Positions 17,337 to 27,600 of a stretch of 64,000 nucleotides of DNA are shown here, one piece after another; position 1 is the first letter of the stretch; every line of letters starts with the position of its first letter. The stretch covers positions 3,694,001 to 3,758,000 of the forward strand of contig JALDRJ010000002.1 of the NCBI GenBank assembly GCA_031315865.1, in the 5' to 3' direction. The stretch is from Nitrospirales bacterium (GTDB lineage Bacteria; Nitrospirota; Nitrospiria; Nitrospirales; UBA8639). Both the position numbers and the translations under genes were made by a program. A model generated the notes under the pieces. The model searched no databases, was not told where the DNA came from, and saw nothing but the letters and a program-made list of their open reading frames with translations.

Positions 17337-18134
17337 ATGAACCAGCCCCACTCGACACTTGGACAGGCCGTCATCACAGGAGCCTCAAGAGGCATCGGCG
17401 CAGAGTATGCCAGAGCCCTCGCCGGCGAAGGGTATTCCCTGCTCCTCGTGGCCAGGAATCAAGCTCGTTTAGAGCAGGTGGCCGGTGAAATTTCAGACGC
17501 GCATGCTATCGAGGTGAGAACGGCATGCATAGACTTGACGAACGACACTGCCTCTGACGAACTCTTCGAGACCGCGCAACGATCGCCTCTGCCCGTCGAC
17601 CTGCTGATCAACAACGCGGGATTCGGGATGTTTGGGGCGTTTGTCCAGACACCCGTCGCTCAGGTCCAAGCCATGCTTCGATTGCACATCAATACCATCG
17701 TCGAAAGCACCCATCGTTTTTTACCCTCCATGATCGCGCGACGGAAGGGTACTATTATCAATGTCGCATCAGTGGCGGGATTTCTCCCAATCCCCTACAT
17801 GGCTGAGTATGCCGCGACCAAGGCCTTTCTGATTTCATTTTCCGAAGCTCTGGCGGAGGAAGTCCGCGCATCCGGCGTGACGATTCAAGCCTGTTGCCCC
17901 GGCTCCACTCAAACCGACTTTCACCGAACAGCCGGACATCAACCCAAGAACCCCCTCGGCTCTCAAACCGTCCAGGAAGTCGTCAAAGCCTCCTTGAACG
18001 GTCTCAAGAAACGTCATGCTCGCGTCACGGTAGGCTGGCAAGGCAGGGCTATTGATTTCCTGACTCATTATATGCCCCGCTCTCTCCTCGTCCGCATGGC
18101 CGGCAATCGGGCCAAACCCACCTCCCAAGATTGA
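17337..18134 (+). CDS. SDR-family NAD(P)-dependent oxidoreductase
   Basis: A 265-residue classical short-chain dehydrogenase. TGASRGIGAEYA (about 14-25) is the glycine-rich cofactor loop, NNAGFGMFG (about 90) stabilises the central sheet, INVASVAG holds the catalytic Ser, and YAATKAF holds the catalytic Tyr and Lys. CCPGSTQTDF is the usual PG motif after them. Arg residues after the first strand (VARNQARLE) favour NADP(H). The substrate cannot be told. It precedes the export cassette by about 170 bases but need not belong to it. Confidence 0.93.
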   Translation: MNQPHSTLGQAVITGASRGIGAEYARALAGEGYSLLLVARNQARLEQVAGEISDAHAIEVRTACIDLTNDTASDELFETAQRSPLPVDLLINNAGFGMFGAFVQTPVAQVQAMLRLHINTIVESTHRFLPSMIARRKGTIINVASVAGFLPIPYMAEYAATKAFLISFSEALAEEVRASGVTIQACCPGSTQTDFHRTAGHQPKNPLGSQTVQEVVKASLNGLKKRHARVTVGWQGRAIDFLTHYMPRSLLVRMAGNRAKPTSQD

Positions 18135-18305
18135 AGTCCCTGTATCGCGTATACCCGCGCCGGACGCTCTCACTGACGGCACAAAACTTAACTAAACGCT
18201 CACAAAAACCGACAATGCTCATGAAGTGTCAAAAATTAGTCCATCAGGACCGACAGGGGATGATGTTTTTCATGGACGACTCCTAAATGTCCGGGCTCGT
18301 GGAGT

Positions 18306-19811
18306 ATGTGGAACCTGATCAACAGACTAACAGCCTTATCTCTTATCGTACTTTTGATTGTACAAGCCGGGTGTGTCGTGACGCCGGAACGGTTAACCGA
18401 ATCTGATATCCAGGCTCGCATCACTCATGACTTGCAATATGTCACGAAAGATCAAGACCCCGTTACCGACCCCATCGACATTTTCGAAGCGATGGCTCGA
18501 GCGCTGGCCTACAACCTCGAGACGAAAGTGGAAGTCATGAAGACAATGCTCGCGCATCAACAACTCGACCTGTCTCACTATGACCTGCTCCCACAACTCG
18601 TCCTCAACAGTGGCTATGACGGCCGCAGTAACTACAGCGGAGCCACCAGCCGATCATTGTTAAGCGGACAAACCTCACTCGAACCGTCCACGTCGTCCCA
18701 GAAAAATGTTTTCACGACGGATTTAAGTCTCAGCTGGGATGTCCTCGATTTCGGCCTGTCCTACGTTCGCGCCAAACAGGCTGCGAATAATGTGCTGATC
18801 GCCGAAGAGGAACGGCGACGCGTGGCCAATCGGGTCATGCAACACGTCCGAACGACCTTCTGGCGAACAGTCAGTGCCAACCGCATGCTCGGACGGCTGG
18901 CCCTCCTCGAGGACTGGGTCACCAAGGCTTTGGACGAACTCGAGCAAGCTCAGCAACGTCGACTGGAACCCCCCCTGGCTTCCTTGCAATATCAACGAGA
19001 ATTGCTCTCGACGAAAAACGAAATTCAAAAGCTGTATCACGCGCTGTCGGTGTCTCGATTTGAACTGGCTGAACTCATGAACCTGACGCCGGGTCAGACC
19101 TACGAGCTGACGCTTGCATCACGTGAAGATCCCATTCCCACGCTCGCGCTGTCGGTGAAAGAACTGGAGCATCGCGCACTCGTACATCGGCCGGAACTTC
19201 GGACAATCGACTATCGAAAACGAATCAATGCTGAAGAAACCAAGGCCGCTCTCTTGGATATGTTACCGAACCTTAATCTTCAGTTCGGACCGAATTACAG
19301 CAGCAATAGTTTTCTGTTCAATAACCACTGGCTGTCCTACGGAGCCAAAATCAGCTGGAACCTGCTGAACGTGTTTCGAACTCCCAAACAATTCACGATC
19401 ATCGAGCTTCAGGATCAGATCCTGCACACTCAAAGTCTTGCCCTGACGATGACGGTCATGAGTCAGGTGCACGTCAGCTTGGCTCAACTCACAGCGGCCA
19501 AAACCGCCCTTCACTCAGCACGAGCCTACTTTGACACTCAAGAACATATCGAAGAACTCGTTCAGCATTCGTGGAACGCCAGACGGCAGGGTCAACGCAC
19601 GATCATTCGTGAACGACTAAACGGCATCCTCGCTGAGCTCCGTCACGAAGCCGCACGAGCGGAATATGAAACGGCCTACGCGAATCTCCTCGCGGCAATC
19701 GGGGAAGAACTCCTGCCAGAACGGATAGAGGGCCGGAAGATCTCCGAGATCGCCAATGCCTTACGGAATCAATGGGATGGCTTAAAAACATCCAATCAGG
19801 AAACGGCCTAG
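18306..19811 (+). CDS. TolC-family outer-membrane lipoprotein
   Basis: A 501-residue protein. The signal LIVLLIVQAGC ends in a lipobox-like AGC. The mature protein shows two long helical repeats with the OEP pattern: AMARALAYNLETKVEVMKTM, LSLSWDVLDFGLSYVRAKQAANN, then LVHRPELRTIDYRKRINAEETKAALLDMLPNLNLQ and ISWNLLNVF. TolC-type proteins form trimeric outer-membrane channels for type I secretion and efflux. It is the first gene of a plus-strand run with HlyD adaptors, an M50 protease and a giant surface protein, and is the likely outer-membrane exit for that substrate. Confidence 0.9.
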   Translation: MWNLINRLTALSLIVLLIVQAGCVVTPERLTESDIQARITHDLQYVTKDQDPVTDPIDIFEAMARALAYNLETKVEVMKTMLAHQQLDLSHYDLLPQLVLNSGYDGRSNYSGATSRSLLSGQTSLEPSTSSQKNVFTTDLSLSWDVLDFGLSYVRAKQAANNVLIAEEERRRVANRVMQHVRTTFWRTVSANRMLGRLALLEDWVTKALDELEQAQQRRLEPPLASLQYQRELLSTKNEIQKLYHALSVSRFELAELMNLTPGQTYELTLASREDPIPTLALSVKELEHRALVHRPELRTIDYRKRINAEETKAALLDMLPNLNLQFGPNYSSNSFLFNNHWLSYGAKISWNLLNVFRTPKQFTIIELQDQILHTQSLALTMTVMSQVHVSLAQLTAAKTALHSARAYFDTQEHIEELVQHSWNARRQGQRTIIRERLNGILAELRHEAARAEYETAYANLLAAIGEELLPERIEGRKISEIANALRNQWDGLKTSNQETA

Positions 19812-19825
19812 TCAAATTCAGCAAC

Positions 19826-20749
19826 ATGAAATCCATTATCCTACGAAGAGCGAGAACACTGGGGATGGCGACCGTGGCCATCTCATGTTTGCTCAGTCTC
19901 TCCGTCTCCGTACAAGCCAAAATCAAACCAAAATCATCACCGGCACGCGCTGAACTGAATAGTATTCGCGGCATCATCACGCCTGCAGCGGAAGCGGTAT
20001 TATCCAGTGAAATACAAGGACGCATTCAATATCTCCCGCTACGGGATGGGCAACGATTCAAGAAAAACCAGGTACTCGTCTCCTTTGAGTGCTCCAAACT
20101 CGAAGCGAATCTGGCCAGTGCCAAAGCCGAACACGAAGCCAACGTCAAAACATTGAAAAACGGGCAGCAACTATCCACGCTGCATGCGATCGGTGGACTG
20201 GAAATCGAGATCAGCCTCGCGGAGGTTAAAAAGTCTCAAGCTGCAGTGGATATTGCACAAACCGACGTGAACAACTGTGTGATCAGAGCTCCCTTCTCTG
20301 GGCGAGTCGTCAAAACGCTGGTCAATCAGTATGAGAGCGTCAATCCCTACGATCAGTTGTTGAGCATCCTGGATGATAGTCGGTATGAGATTGAACTGAT
20401 TCTCCCGTCAACCGCCTTACAATGGGTTGGAAAGGACAAGCCATTTGATTTTACCGTGGATGAGACCGGAAAGACTCACAAAGCCACAGTCGCCATACTA
20501 GGTGCGAGCATCGATCCGGTCAGCCAGACTTTCCGAATAACAGGACATTTCCTCGAAACGCCACAGGATATTCTCTCGGGAATGAGCGGCAGCGCACATT
20601 TCCCTGACCAACCAATCCCCACCACAGAATCCAATACCCAAGCCAAAGCCCAGACTAAAACCCTGTCCCAAACAAAGGCGCACAACGCCAAAAAGAACGT
20701 ATCGGGTCCGGCCGACTTGTCGCTCAAGCCCACGCGGAAACGACGATGA
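19826..20749 (+). CDS. HlyD/RND-type periplasmic adaptor
   Basis: A 307-residue protein. A signal peptide (about 1-31, RRARTLGMATVAISCLLSLSVSVQA) favours the ATG at 19826 over an upstream frame start at 19772 that overlaps the tolC-like gene. Residues about 45-85 (GIITPAAEAVLSSEIQGRIQYLPLRDGQRFKKNQVLVSF) form the first half of a biotinyl-lipoyl domain. A helical hairpin follows (AEHEANVKTL), then VNNCVIRAPFSGRVVKTLVNQYESV, and a beta-barrel with ILGASIDPVSQTFRITG. The tail is Gln/Lys/Thr-rich. The adaptor should bridge the inner-membrane components and the TolC-like channel. Confidence 0.9.
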   Translation: MKSIILRRARTLGMATVAISCLLSLSVSVQAKIKPKSSPARAELNSIRGIITPAAEAVLSSEIQGRIQYLPLRDGQRFKKNQVLVSFECSKLEANLASAKAEHEANVKTLKNGQQLSTLHAIGGLEIEISLAEVKKSQAAVDIAQTDVNNCVIRAPFSGRVVKTLVNQYESVNPYDQLLSILDDSRYEIELILPSTALQWVGKDKPFDFTVDETGKTHKATVAILGASIDPVSQTFRITGHFLETPQDILSGMSGSAHFPDQPIPTTESNTQAKAQTKTLSQTKAHNAKKNVSGPADLSLKPTRKRR

Positions 20750-20763
20750 CGACATAGGGTAGC

Positions 20764-22236
20764 ATGAGGAACGAAGAACATCGGCCGACGGCTCACTTAG
20801 GTACTACGACAGAGCTCCTTGAACCGACAGAAAACGCACCGCCTCTTTCCGCAAAAGCTGACACGGCGGCCCCACCGCCTACTTCAACATCAGGCCTCGC
20901 ATCTCTGGAATTCCAAGCCCTGTTCACGTTACTCCAGCTTGAGCCCCAGGCTCGCATGGCCCAGAGCATCAAAGAACTCCATTTCCTGGCGGTGAACGAA
21001 ACGCGGCGACTGCTTCCGTACCGACAGGCGTTCCTGTTCAAAGCCGGCGCCAACCTCAAAAGTCGCTGTCAGCTTGAAACCGCTTCCAGTGTGCCGGCCA
21101 TTCGGCGAGACGCGCCACTCACTCTGTGGCTGGAGCAGACGCTTCATGCCCTTCGCCAGAAAGAAGGTGTGCCAGAAAAACAACTATTTTCCGCGGATGA
21201 ATGTCCACCGGACCTTAAAAACGGATGGAAAGAATTTTCCTTTCCTCATGTCTTGTGGTGTCCATTCATCCTTCCCGACAAGACATTCCTAGGCGGCCTA
21301 TGGCTGGCCAAAGACACGCCCTGGCAAGACAGTGAGGCCACCATCGCCCAACGGCTGTGCGACACCTACGCTCACGCATGGGGAGCCATGGCCCGACGGA
21401 AGCGCATATCGCTCACACAGAGAACATCTCGAAAATGGCTATGGCTCGCCCTGTTCACCGGCCTGATTGCAATGGCCATCCCTGTCCGTCTGTCAACATT
21501 GGCCCCAGTCGAAATCGTCGCTCGGGAACCGGCGATCGTCAGCGCGCCCATGGATGGAATGATCGCGGAAATCCTCGTCCCTCCAAATACGCGAGTGGGG
21601 AAGGGACAAGTCATTTTTCAGTATGACGACACCGATTTACGCAGTCAGTATGAAGTCTCGGAACACAATCTCACCAAAGCCATCGCGGAATACCGCAAGG
21701 TCACACAACAGGCATTCGCAGCCGCGGAGAGCGATGCGCAAGTTCCGTTACTCAGAGCCGAAGTGCAGTTGCAGGAGACCGAACGTGATTACGCCTTGGA
21801 ACGTCTGGAACACGTCGCCGTCAAAGCCACCCAAACTGGGTTGCTTCTATACTCCGATCAATCGGACTGGGTAGGCCGTCCAATCAAGACCGGAGAGCGG
21901 ATCATGGAAATCGCCGACCCTGAAAAGATCGAATTAAAGATCGACGTCCCGGTCAACGACGCGATTGCGCTGCAGGATCGCGCAGCCATCGAAATATTCT
22001 TAGACGCAAAGCCACTGGACACCTACCCAGCGACGCTTATCCGCGCCAGCTATCAAGCCGTTGAGCTTCCCGAACACATCCTCGCATACCGCGTCATCGC
22101 GAAATTTCACCATAGGCCCTCCGACGTGCGGATCGGTTGGCGGGGCACGGCAAAAATCTACGGTGACCAAACCACCGTCTTCTTCCTGGTCTTCCGGCGA
22201 CCACTCTCAGCGATCAGGCAATACCTTGGCTGGTGA
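20764..22236 (+). CDS. GAF-domain HlyD-family membrane fusion protein
   Basis: A 490-residue protein. A Pro/Thr-rich N-terminus precedes a GAF-like cytoplasmic domain (about 55-215; ELHFLAVNETRRLLPYRQAFLF, HVLWCPFILPDKTFLGGLWLA). One transmembrane helix (about 222-242, WLWLALFTGLIAMAIPV) leads to a periplasmic adaptor with APMDGMIAEILVPPNTRVGKGQVIFQYDD, a helical hairpin, and AVKATQTGLLLYSD. A GAF sensor on a membrane fusion protein is unusual and suggests that export responds to a cytoplasmic ligand. It overlaps the next gene by one base (TGATG), indicating translational coupling with the M50 protease fusion. Confidence 0.88.
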   Translation: MRNEEHRPTAHLGTTTELLEPTENAPPLSAKADTAAPPPTSTSGLASLEFQALFTLLQLEPQARMAQSIKELHFLAVNETRRLLPYRQAFLFKAGANLKSRCQLETASSVPAIRRDAPLTLWLEQTLHALRQKEGVPEKQLFSADECPPDLKNGWKEFSFPHVLWCPFILPDKTFLGGLWLAKDTPWQDSEATIAQRLCDTYAHAWGAMARRKRISLTQRTSRKWLWLALFTGLIAMAIPVRLSTLAPVEIVAREPAIVSAPMDGMIAEILVPPNTRVGKGQVIFQYDDTDLRSQYEVSEHNLTKAIAEYRKVTQQAFAAAESDAQVPLLRAEVQLQETERDYALERLEHVAVKATQTGLLLYSDQSDWVGRPIKTGERIMEIADPEKIELKIDVPVNDAIALQDRAAIEIFLDAKPLDTYPATLIRASYQAVELPEHILAYRVIAKFHHRPSDVRIGWRGTAKIYGDQTTVFFLVFRRPLSAIRQYLGW

Positions 22237-24362
22237 TGAGTCAGGTCAACACCAGGCACTCCCCTCTCCCTCCGTTACGCGACGACTTGCACGTGATCAA
22301 GAGCATGCCGACGTTGCAGGGAGAACCAACCTGGACCATCGTTGACCCCGTTCGCAATGCCTATCTTCAGATCGGATACGGGGCCTATCAATTATTGACG
22401 CGATGGAATGCAGGAACGGTCGAGCAGCTCGTGGACAGGATCTCCTTGGAAACGTCCTGCACCATCACCAAGAAAGACGTCGAAGAATTCCTTAAATTTC
22501 TATACGCGAATCACTTGACGCAAGCCCCTATGACAGGGAGCAGTGCAACCTTTGCGGCACAGGCCGAGGCTAGGCAACAATCCTGGCTTATAGCGCTGCT
22601 CCATCAGTATCTCTTCTTCAAAATCCCGGTAATCCAACCGGATCGTTTACTGAAAATCACACTCCCCTACGTGGCTCCTCTGATGACGCCAGTCACGGCA
22701 GCCTTTGTCGCCGTTCTCGGAATTCTTGGCGTCTTCCTCGTCAGCCGTCAATGGGACGGCTTTATTCATTCCTTCCTTCATCTGTTCTCGTTAGAAGGAG
22801 TAATCGCCTTCGGGATCGCACTCTGCGGGGTCAAAGTCCTGCATGAATGCGCGCATGCGTTCACCGCCACCAAGTATGGATGCCGGGTGCACACGATGGG
22901 AATCGCATTCCTCGTCATGTTCCCTCTCTTGTATACGGACACGACAGACGCTTGGCGCCTCGCGTCCCGCCGAGAGCGGATCCTCATCGCGGCCTCGGGG
23001 ATGATCGCGGAAGTCGCATTGGCGATGTGCGCGACATTCCTCTGGAACTTTCTGCCTGACGGAATTTTCCGCAGCATTGTCTTCGTGATCGCCACGACAA
23101 GCTGGGTCATGTCGCTCACGATTAACCTGAATCCCCTGTTACGATTCGATGGATACTATGTCCTTTCGGATTTTCTCGGCATTCCCAACCTTCAACAGCG
23201 GGCGTTCGCATTCGGTCGCTGGAAACTCCGGGATGTGCTCTTCGGCCTGAACGTACCCCCTCCAGAACACACGACACCACTGCTGCGCAAGGGGCTTATC
23301 GCCTACGCCTGGAGTACATGGCTGTTCAGATTTGTTCTCCTGACGGGCATCGCCGTCCTGGTCTACCACTTTTTCTTCAAGCTTCTCGGCGTCATCTTAT
23401 TCACGGTCGAAATAGTCTGGTTCATCGTGATGCCCGTTTGCCGCGAAATCAAAGAATGGTGGAAATTCAGAGATCATATCGTGAAAACCCCTCGGGCATG
23501 GATCTCAGGAACCATTCTGGCACTCATAGTCTTGACGGCCTGCATGCCCTGGCATACGCGTGTAACCATTCCAGCTATCCTTCAAGCCGAAGACCACACC
23601 GTGATTTTCTCCCCCGCAGCTGCGCAACTGCTCGAAAGCAAGATTGACAACGGGCAGCACGTTGAACAGGGAGAAATCCTGATCCGGTTAACCTCTCCGT
23701 CGATCGAGCATGATCTCCGGCAGGCTCATGTCCGCGTGAATGCCCTGAAACGTCAGATACAGACAATCACCAGCGACCCGGACCTGTTGGCCAATACCCA
23801 CGTCCTCATCGAAACACTCGGCACCGAACTCTCGACGCTTCGCGGACTGCAGGAAATGAAAGACAATCTCCTGTTGAAAGCCCCGTTTTCCGGGGTCATC
23901 GTCGACGTTCAACAGTCTTTGCATCCCAAACGTTGGATCAATGAACAACTTCCCCTCACGCGAATCTTCAGACCGCAGACCCAAAAACTTGTGGCACTCA
24001 CATCCCAGACAGAACTGTCAAGATTACAAATCGGACAACACGCGACGTTCATTCCGGATGATCTCATGCAACCGGCGATTCAAGCCCGCATTTCAGATAT
24101 CCGCCATGTCGATGAGGAAACGCTCGTCATTCCGTACCTGGCCTCCGTCTTTGGGGGAAATATCCCCGTGCGAGAAAATGGAAAAGGAGAACTCATTCCG
24201 AAATCCGGGGTGTATCGAGTCACCCTCACGCCGCTCGAGCATCTGCCTCCAAGCAAGCAGGTAATCAAAGGCCTTATTCACGTGCAGGGCGCTCCACAGA
24301 GTCTGGCCATCCAATTCCGAGATTTTGTGGTTTCAGTCCTGGTACGGGAAATGGGATTTTAG
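22236..24362 (+). CDS. PqqD-like / M50 site-2 protease / HlyD-like fusion protein
   Basis: A 708-residue protein from the ATG at 22236 (a GTG at 22233 is also possible). Residues about 12-95 resemble a PqqD-type winged helix (WTIVDPVRNAYLQIGYGAYQ, TVEQLVDRIS), the fold that reads leader peptides in RiPP systems. Several transmembrane helices carry the zinc protease motif HECAH (203-207) and the second site NLNPLLRFDG. After further helices comes a periplasmic HlyD-like part (VIFSPAAAQLLESKIDNGQHVEQGEILIRL, LLKAPFSGVIVDVQ). M50 enzymes cleave within the membrane. Its place between two adaptors and a giant surface protein suggests that it recognises, cuts or threads that substrate. Confidence 0.9.
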   Translation: MSQVNTRHSPLPPLRDDLHVIKSMPTLQGEPTWTIVDPVRNAYLQIGYGAYQLLTRWNAGTVEQLVDRISLETSCTITKKDVEEFLKFLYANHLTQAPMTGSSATFAAQAEARQQSWLIALLHQYLFFKIPVIQPDRLLKITLPYVAPLMTPVTAAFVAVLGILGVFLVSRQWDGFIHSFLHLFSLEGVIAFGIALCGVKVLHECAHAFTATKYGCRVHTMGIAFLVMFPLLYTDTTDAWRLASRRERILIAASGMIAEVALAMCATFLWNFLPDGIFRSIVFVIATTSWVMSLTINLNPLLRFDGYYVLSDFLGIPNLQQRAFAFGRWKLRDVLFGLNVPPPEHTTPLLRKGLIAYAWSTWLFRFVLLTGIAVLVYHFFFKLLGVILFTVEIVWFIVMPVCREIKEWWKFRDHIVKTPRAWISGTILALIVLTACMPWHTRVTIPAILQAEDHTVIFSPAAAQLLESKIDNGQHVEQGEILIRLTSPSIEHDLRQAHVRVNALKRQIQTITSDPDLLANTHVLIETLGTELSTLRGLQEMKDNLLLKAPFSGVIVDVQQSLHPKRWINEQLPLTRIFRPQTQKLVALTSQTELSRLQIGQHATFIPDDLMQPAIQARISDIRHVDEETLVIPYLASVFGGNIPVRENGKGELIPKSGVYRVTLTPLEHLPPSKQVIKGLIHVQGAPQSLAIQFRDFVVSVLVREMGF

Positions 24363-24684
24363 TCTACCGCTCTAGCACACCCACCACACCGTTCGTTTTC
24401 TTTTCTGAGAACTGTTCCGTCACCGCCACCAACTTCCCTGAAACACAACAAACATGAAGCAACCAACATGGCCTCACAGAGCGTTGGTTCATAGGAAAAA
24501 TGGGAAGTCAGCCATAGGACTTTTTCTGATATTCATCAATAGATCGCAAAAAGTGGATATTTTGAGCGTCGTGGCCGATGTAGAGACTAGGGAAAATACA
24601 GCTAGAGGCCTGAATCCACACTATTTCCATGAGGCGGAGGCCTGGCATAGCCAGATAGCTCGTTTGTCTATTTTTGGATCACGC
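24363..24684. other. Region upstream of the giant surface protein
   Basis: About 320 bases. The reading frame of the surface protein is open from 24454, but the translated 77 residues lack signal-like or conserved features. The stretch may be a leader region with a promoter. Confidence 0.4.
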
Positions 24685-27600
24685 ATGAAATCATCACATT
24701 CCTCAACCTCCAGTCCAAATCGCTTCATGCAAGCATTGCTGGCCTTGGAACCACGTCTCCTGTTTGATGGCGCAGCACTCGTCACTGCCGACACGATCGT
24801 CAACGACCAAGACGTTCAGGACCAGGCCGAGGCGTCTGAGCCCAAAGAATCCGGAGAGCATGAGGGAGGACATCACCCGGCATCTGATCCGCTACTCGAG
24901 TCCTTAATCGCCTTACCAGCCAGGACCGATCGACAAGAAATCGTCTTCATCGATACCCGCGTGAATGATTACCAAACGCTCATCAAAAATATTGATCCGA
25001 ATGCCGAAATCGTGCTTTTGGATCCGACACTCGATGGGATCTGGCAAATCACGGACGCACTACGCGATCGAGAGGGCGTCGATGCACTCCATATCGTGTC
25101 GCATGGTGAACAGGCTCACCTACAAGTAGGAACCAGTTCCTTAACCATCGACTCCATGAATGGGAACTATCACGAGGCCCTCGCGACCATCGGCCAGGCT
25201 CTATCGGAGGAGGCCGATTTACTCATCTATGGCTGTAGTTTTGGCGAAGGTGAAGTAGGTCAGGCCGCCGCTGTCAGATTAGCCGAACTGACCGGAGCGG
25301 ATATCGCTGCCTCTAACGACCTCACCGGAAACGCAGAACTCGGCGGTGACTGGGACCTGGAAATTTCAACCGGCACGATTGAAACGACCGCAGTCATCGG
25401 TGAAGCCAGTCAAGCCGTATGGGAAGGCCTCCTTGCCACCTATACCGTGACGAACACGAATGATTCAGGAGCTGGTTCGTTCCGGCAAGCTATTCTGGAT
25501 GCCAATGCCAATGTGGGGACTGACACCATCGGGTTCAATATTGCAGGCGCTGGTCCACATACCATCACGCCCACCTCGGTACTGCCCAACATCACCGACA
25601 CCGTCATCATTGACGGAACGACAGAGCCGGACTTTGTGAGCACACCAGTCATCGAATTGGATGGCAGTAGCGCAGGAGCCGTCGCTGGTCTGACCTTCGC
25701 CTCGGGCAGCGATGGCAGCACGATCCAAGGATTGGTGATTAACCAATTTGAGGGGGCTGGGCTTGATCTCTCCAGCGACAATAATACGGTCCAAGGAAAC
25801 TACATCGGCCTAGACGTGACCGGCACGGCGGATTTAGGAAATGGCTTTGCCGGCATCCTCATCCAGAATGCCGCCACTGGCAACACCATCGGGGGAACAG
25901 ACGCCGCCGCACGTAACGTGATCTCAGGGAACACCAATGGCATCGTCATCCGGCATACCGGCACCTCGTCCAACACCATAGCCGGGAACTATATTGGCAC
26001 AGATTTCAACGGTGACGCGGATGTAGGGAATACCTTCGACGGCGTCTTAATCCAAAATGGGGCCACGGGCAACACTATCGGAGGCACCACAGCGGCACAT
26101 CGCAATATCCTGTCTGGAAACGATCGGGCAGGAATTCAGATCACTGGTGAAACGACGGACGGCCACACCGTACAAAACAACTATGTCGGTGTGGCAGCGG
26201 ATGGCACGACAGCTCTCGGAAATGCGAACTCTGGCATCTATATCGGCTTCGGCAGTGACGATAACATCATCGGCGGCATTGGGATGGGCAATGTAATCGG
26301 CGCCAGCGGGTTTGTCGGGCTGGAGCTAGACGGGGCAAGCTCCGGGCATATCATTCAAGGCAACTATATCGGGACTGATGCCACTGGCACGGTGAATCTC
26401 GGCAACCAGGAAAATGGCGTGCTGTTTGAAAACGGCGCATCCTCCAATCTCCTGGGCGGCGAAAACGCCGGGGAAAGCAATACCATCGCATTCAATGGCC
26501 AGGGTGGCAGCTTTACGGCTGGCATCGACGTATCGGATACCACTTCCATCGGGAATGCCTTACTAGGCAATGTCCTCTACTCAAATGTCGGGATAGGCAT
26601 TGATCTGAATAGTGGACCGCTTGGAGTCACACCCAATGACGCCGATGACGGGGACACTGGTGGCAATAATTTACAGAATTATCCGGTGCTCACGACCGTG
26701 AGTCTTAAAACCGCGAGTCAGGTTGTCATTGCGGGAACGTTCAATACGGACCTCTTGAGCCAAAATTACCGGATTGAGTTTTTTGCCAACACGACGGCTG
26801 ATGGAAGCGGCCATGGCGAAGCCGAACGGTATCTTGGGTATACGACCGTGACAACCGATGGAGCAGGGAACGCCTCCTTCAACATCACGCTGTCGGCCTC
26901 TGTCGTCGCTGGTGAATCGGTGACGGCCACGGCTACCGTGGACCTTGGCGGCGGAAGCTATGGTGACACGTCGGAATTGGCGCTCAACATGACCGCAACG
27001 AACAATGCCCCCGTGTTGACCCCGGCCAGCCCCACCCTCACATCCATTACGGAGGACGATACCAATAACAGCGGCGATTTGATTTCGGCCATCGTTACGA
27101 CTGATATTACTGACGCCGACAGCGGGGCCGTCGAAGGCATCGCTATTACCAGCGTGAATGCCAGTAACGGCACCTGGCAATACAACACCGGCTCCGGCTG
27201 GACTGACGTCGGCACGGTCAGCAATGCCTCTGCGTTGTTGTTGCGCAGCACCGACTCCTTGCGCTTCGTACCCGATGGCCAAAACGCCGATGCCGCTTCG
27301 GTGACCTATCGCGCCTGGGATCAAACCAGCGGCGCCGCCGGCAGTAAAGTCGATGTCTCCACCAACGGCGGCACCACCGCCTATAGCAGTGCCACCGATA
27401 CCGCCTCGCTCACCGTCACCGCCGTCAATGATGCCCCCGTGTTGACCCCGGCCAGCCCCACCCTCACATCCATTACGGAGGACGATACCAATAACAGCGG
27501 CGATTTGATTTCGGCCATCGTTACGACTGATATTACTGACGCCGACAGCGGGGCCGTCGAAGGCATCGCTATTACCAGCGTGAATGCCAGTAACGGCACC

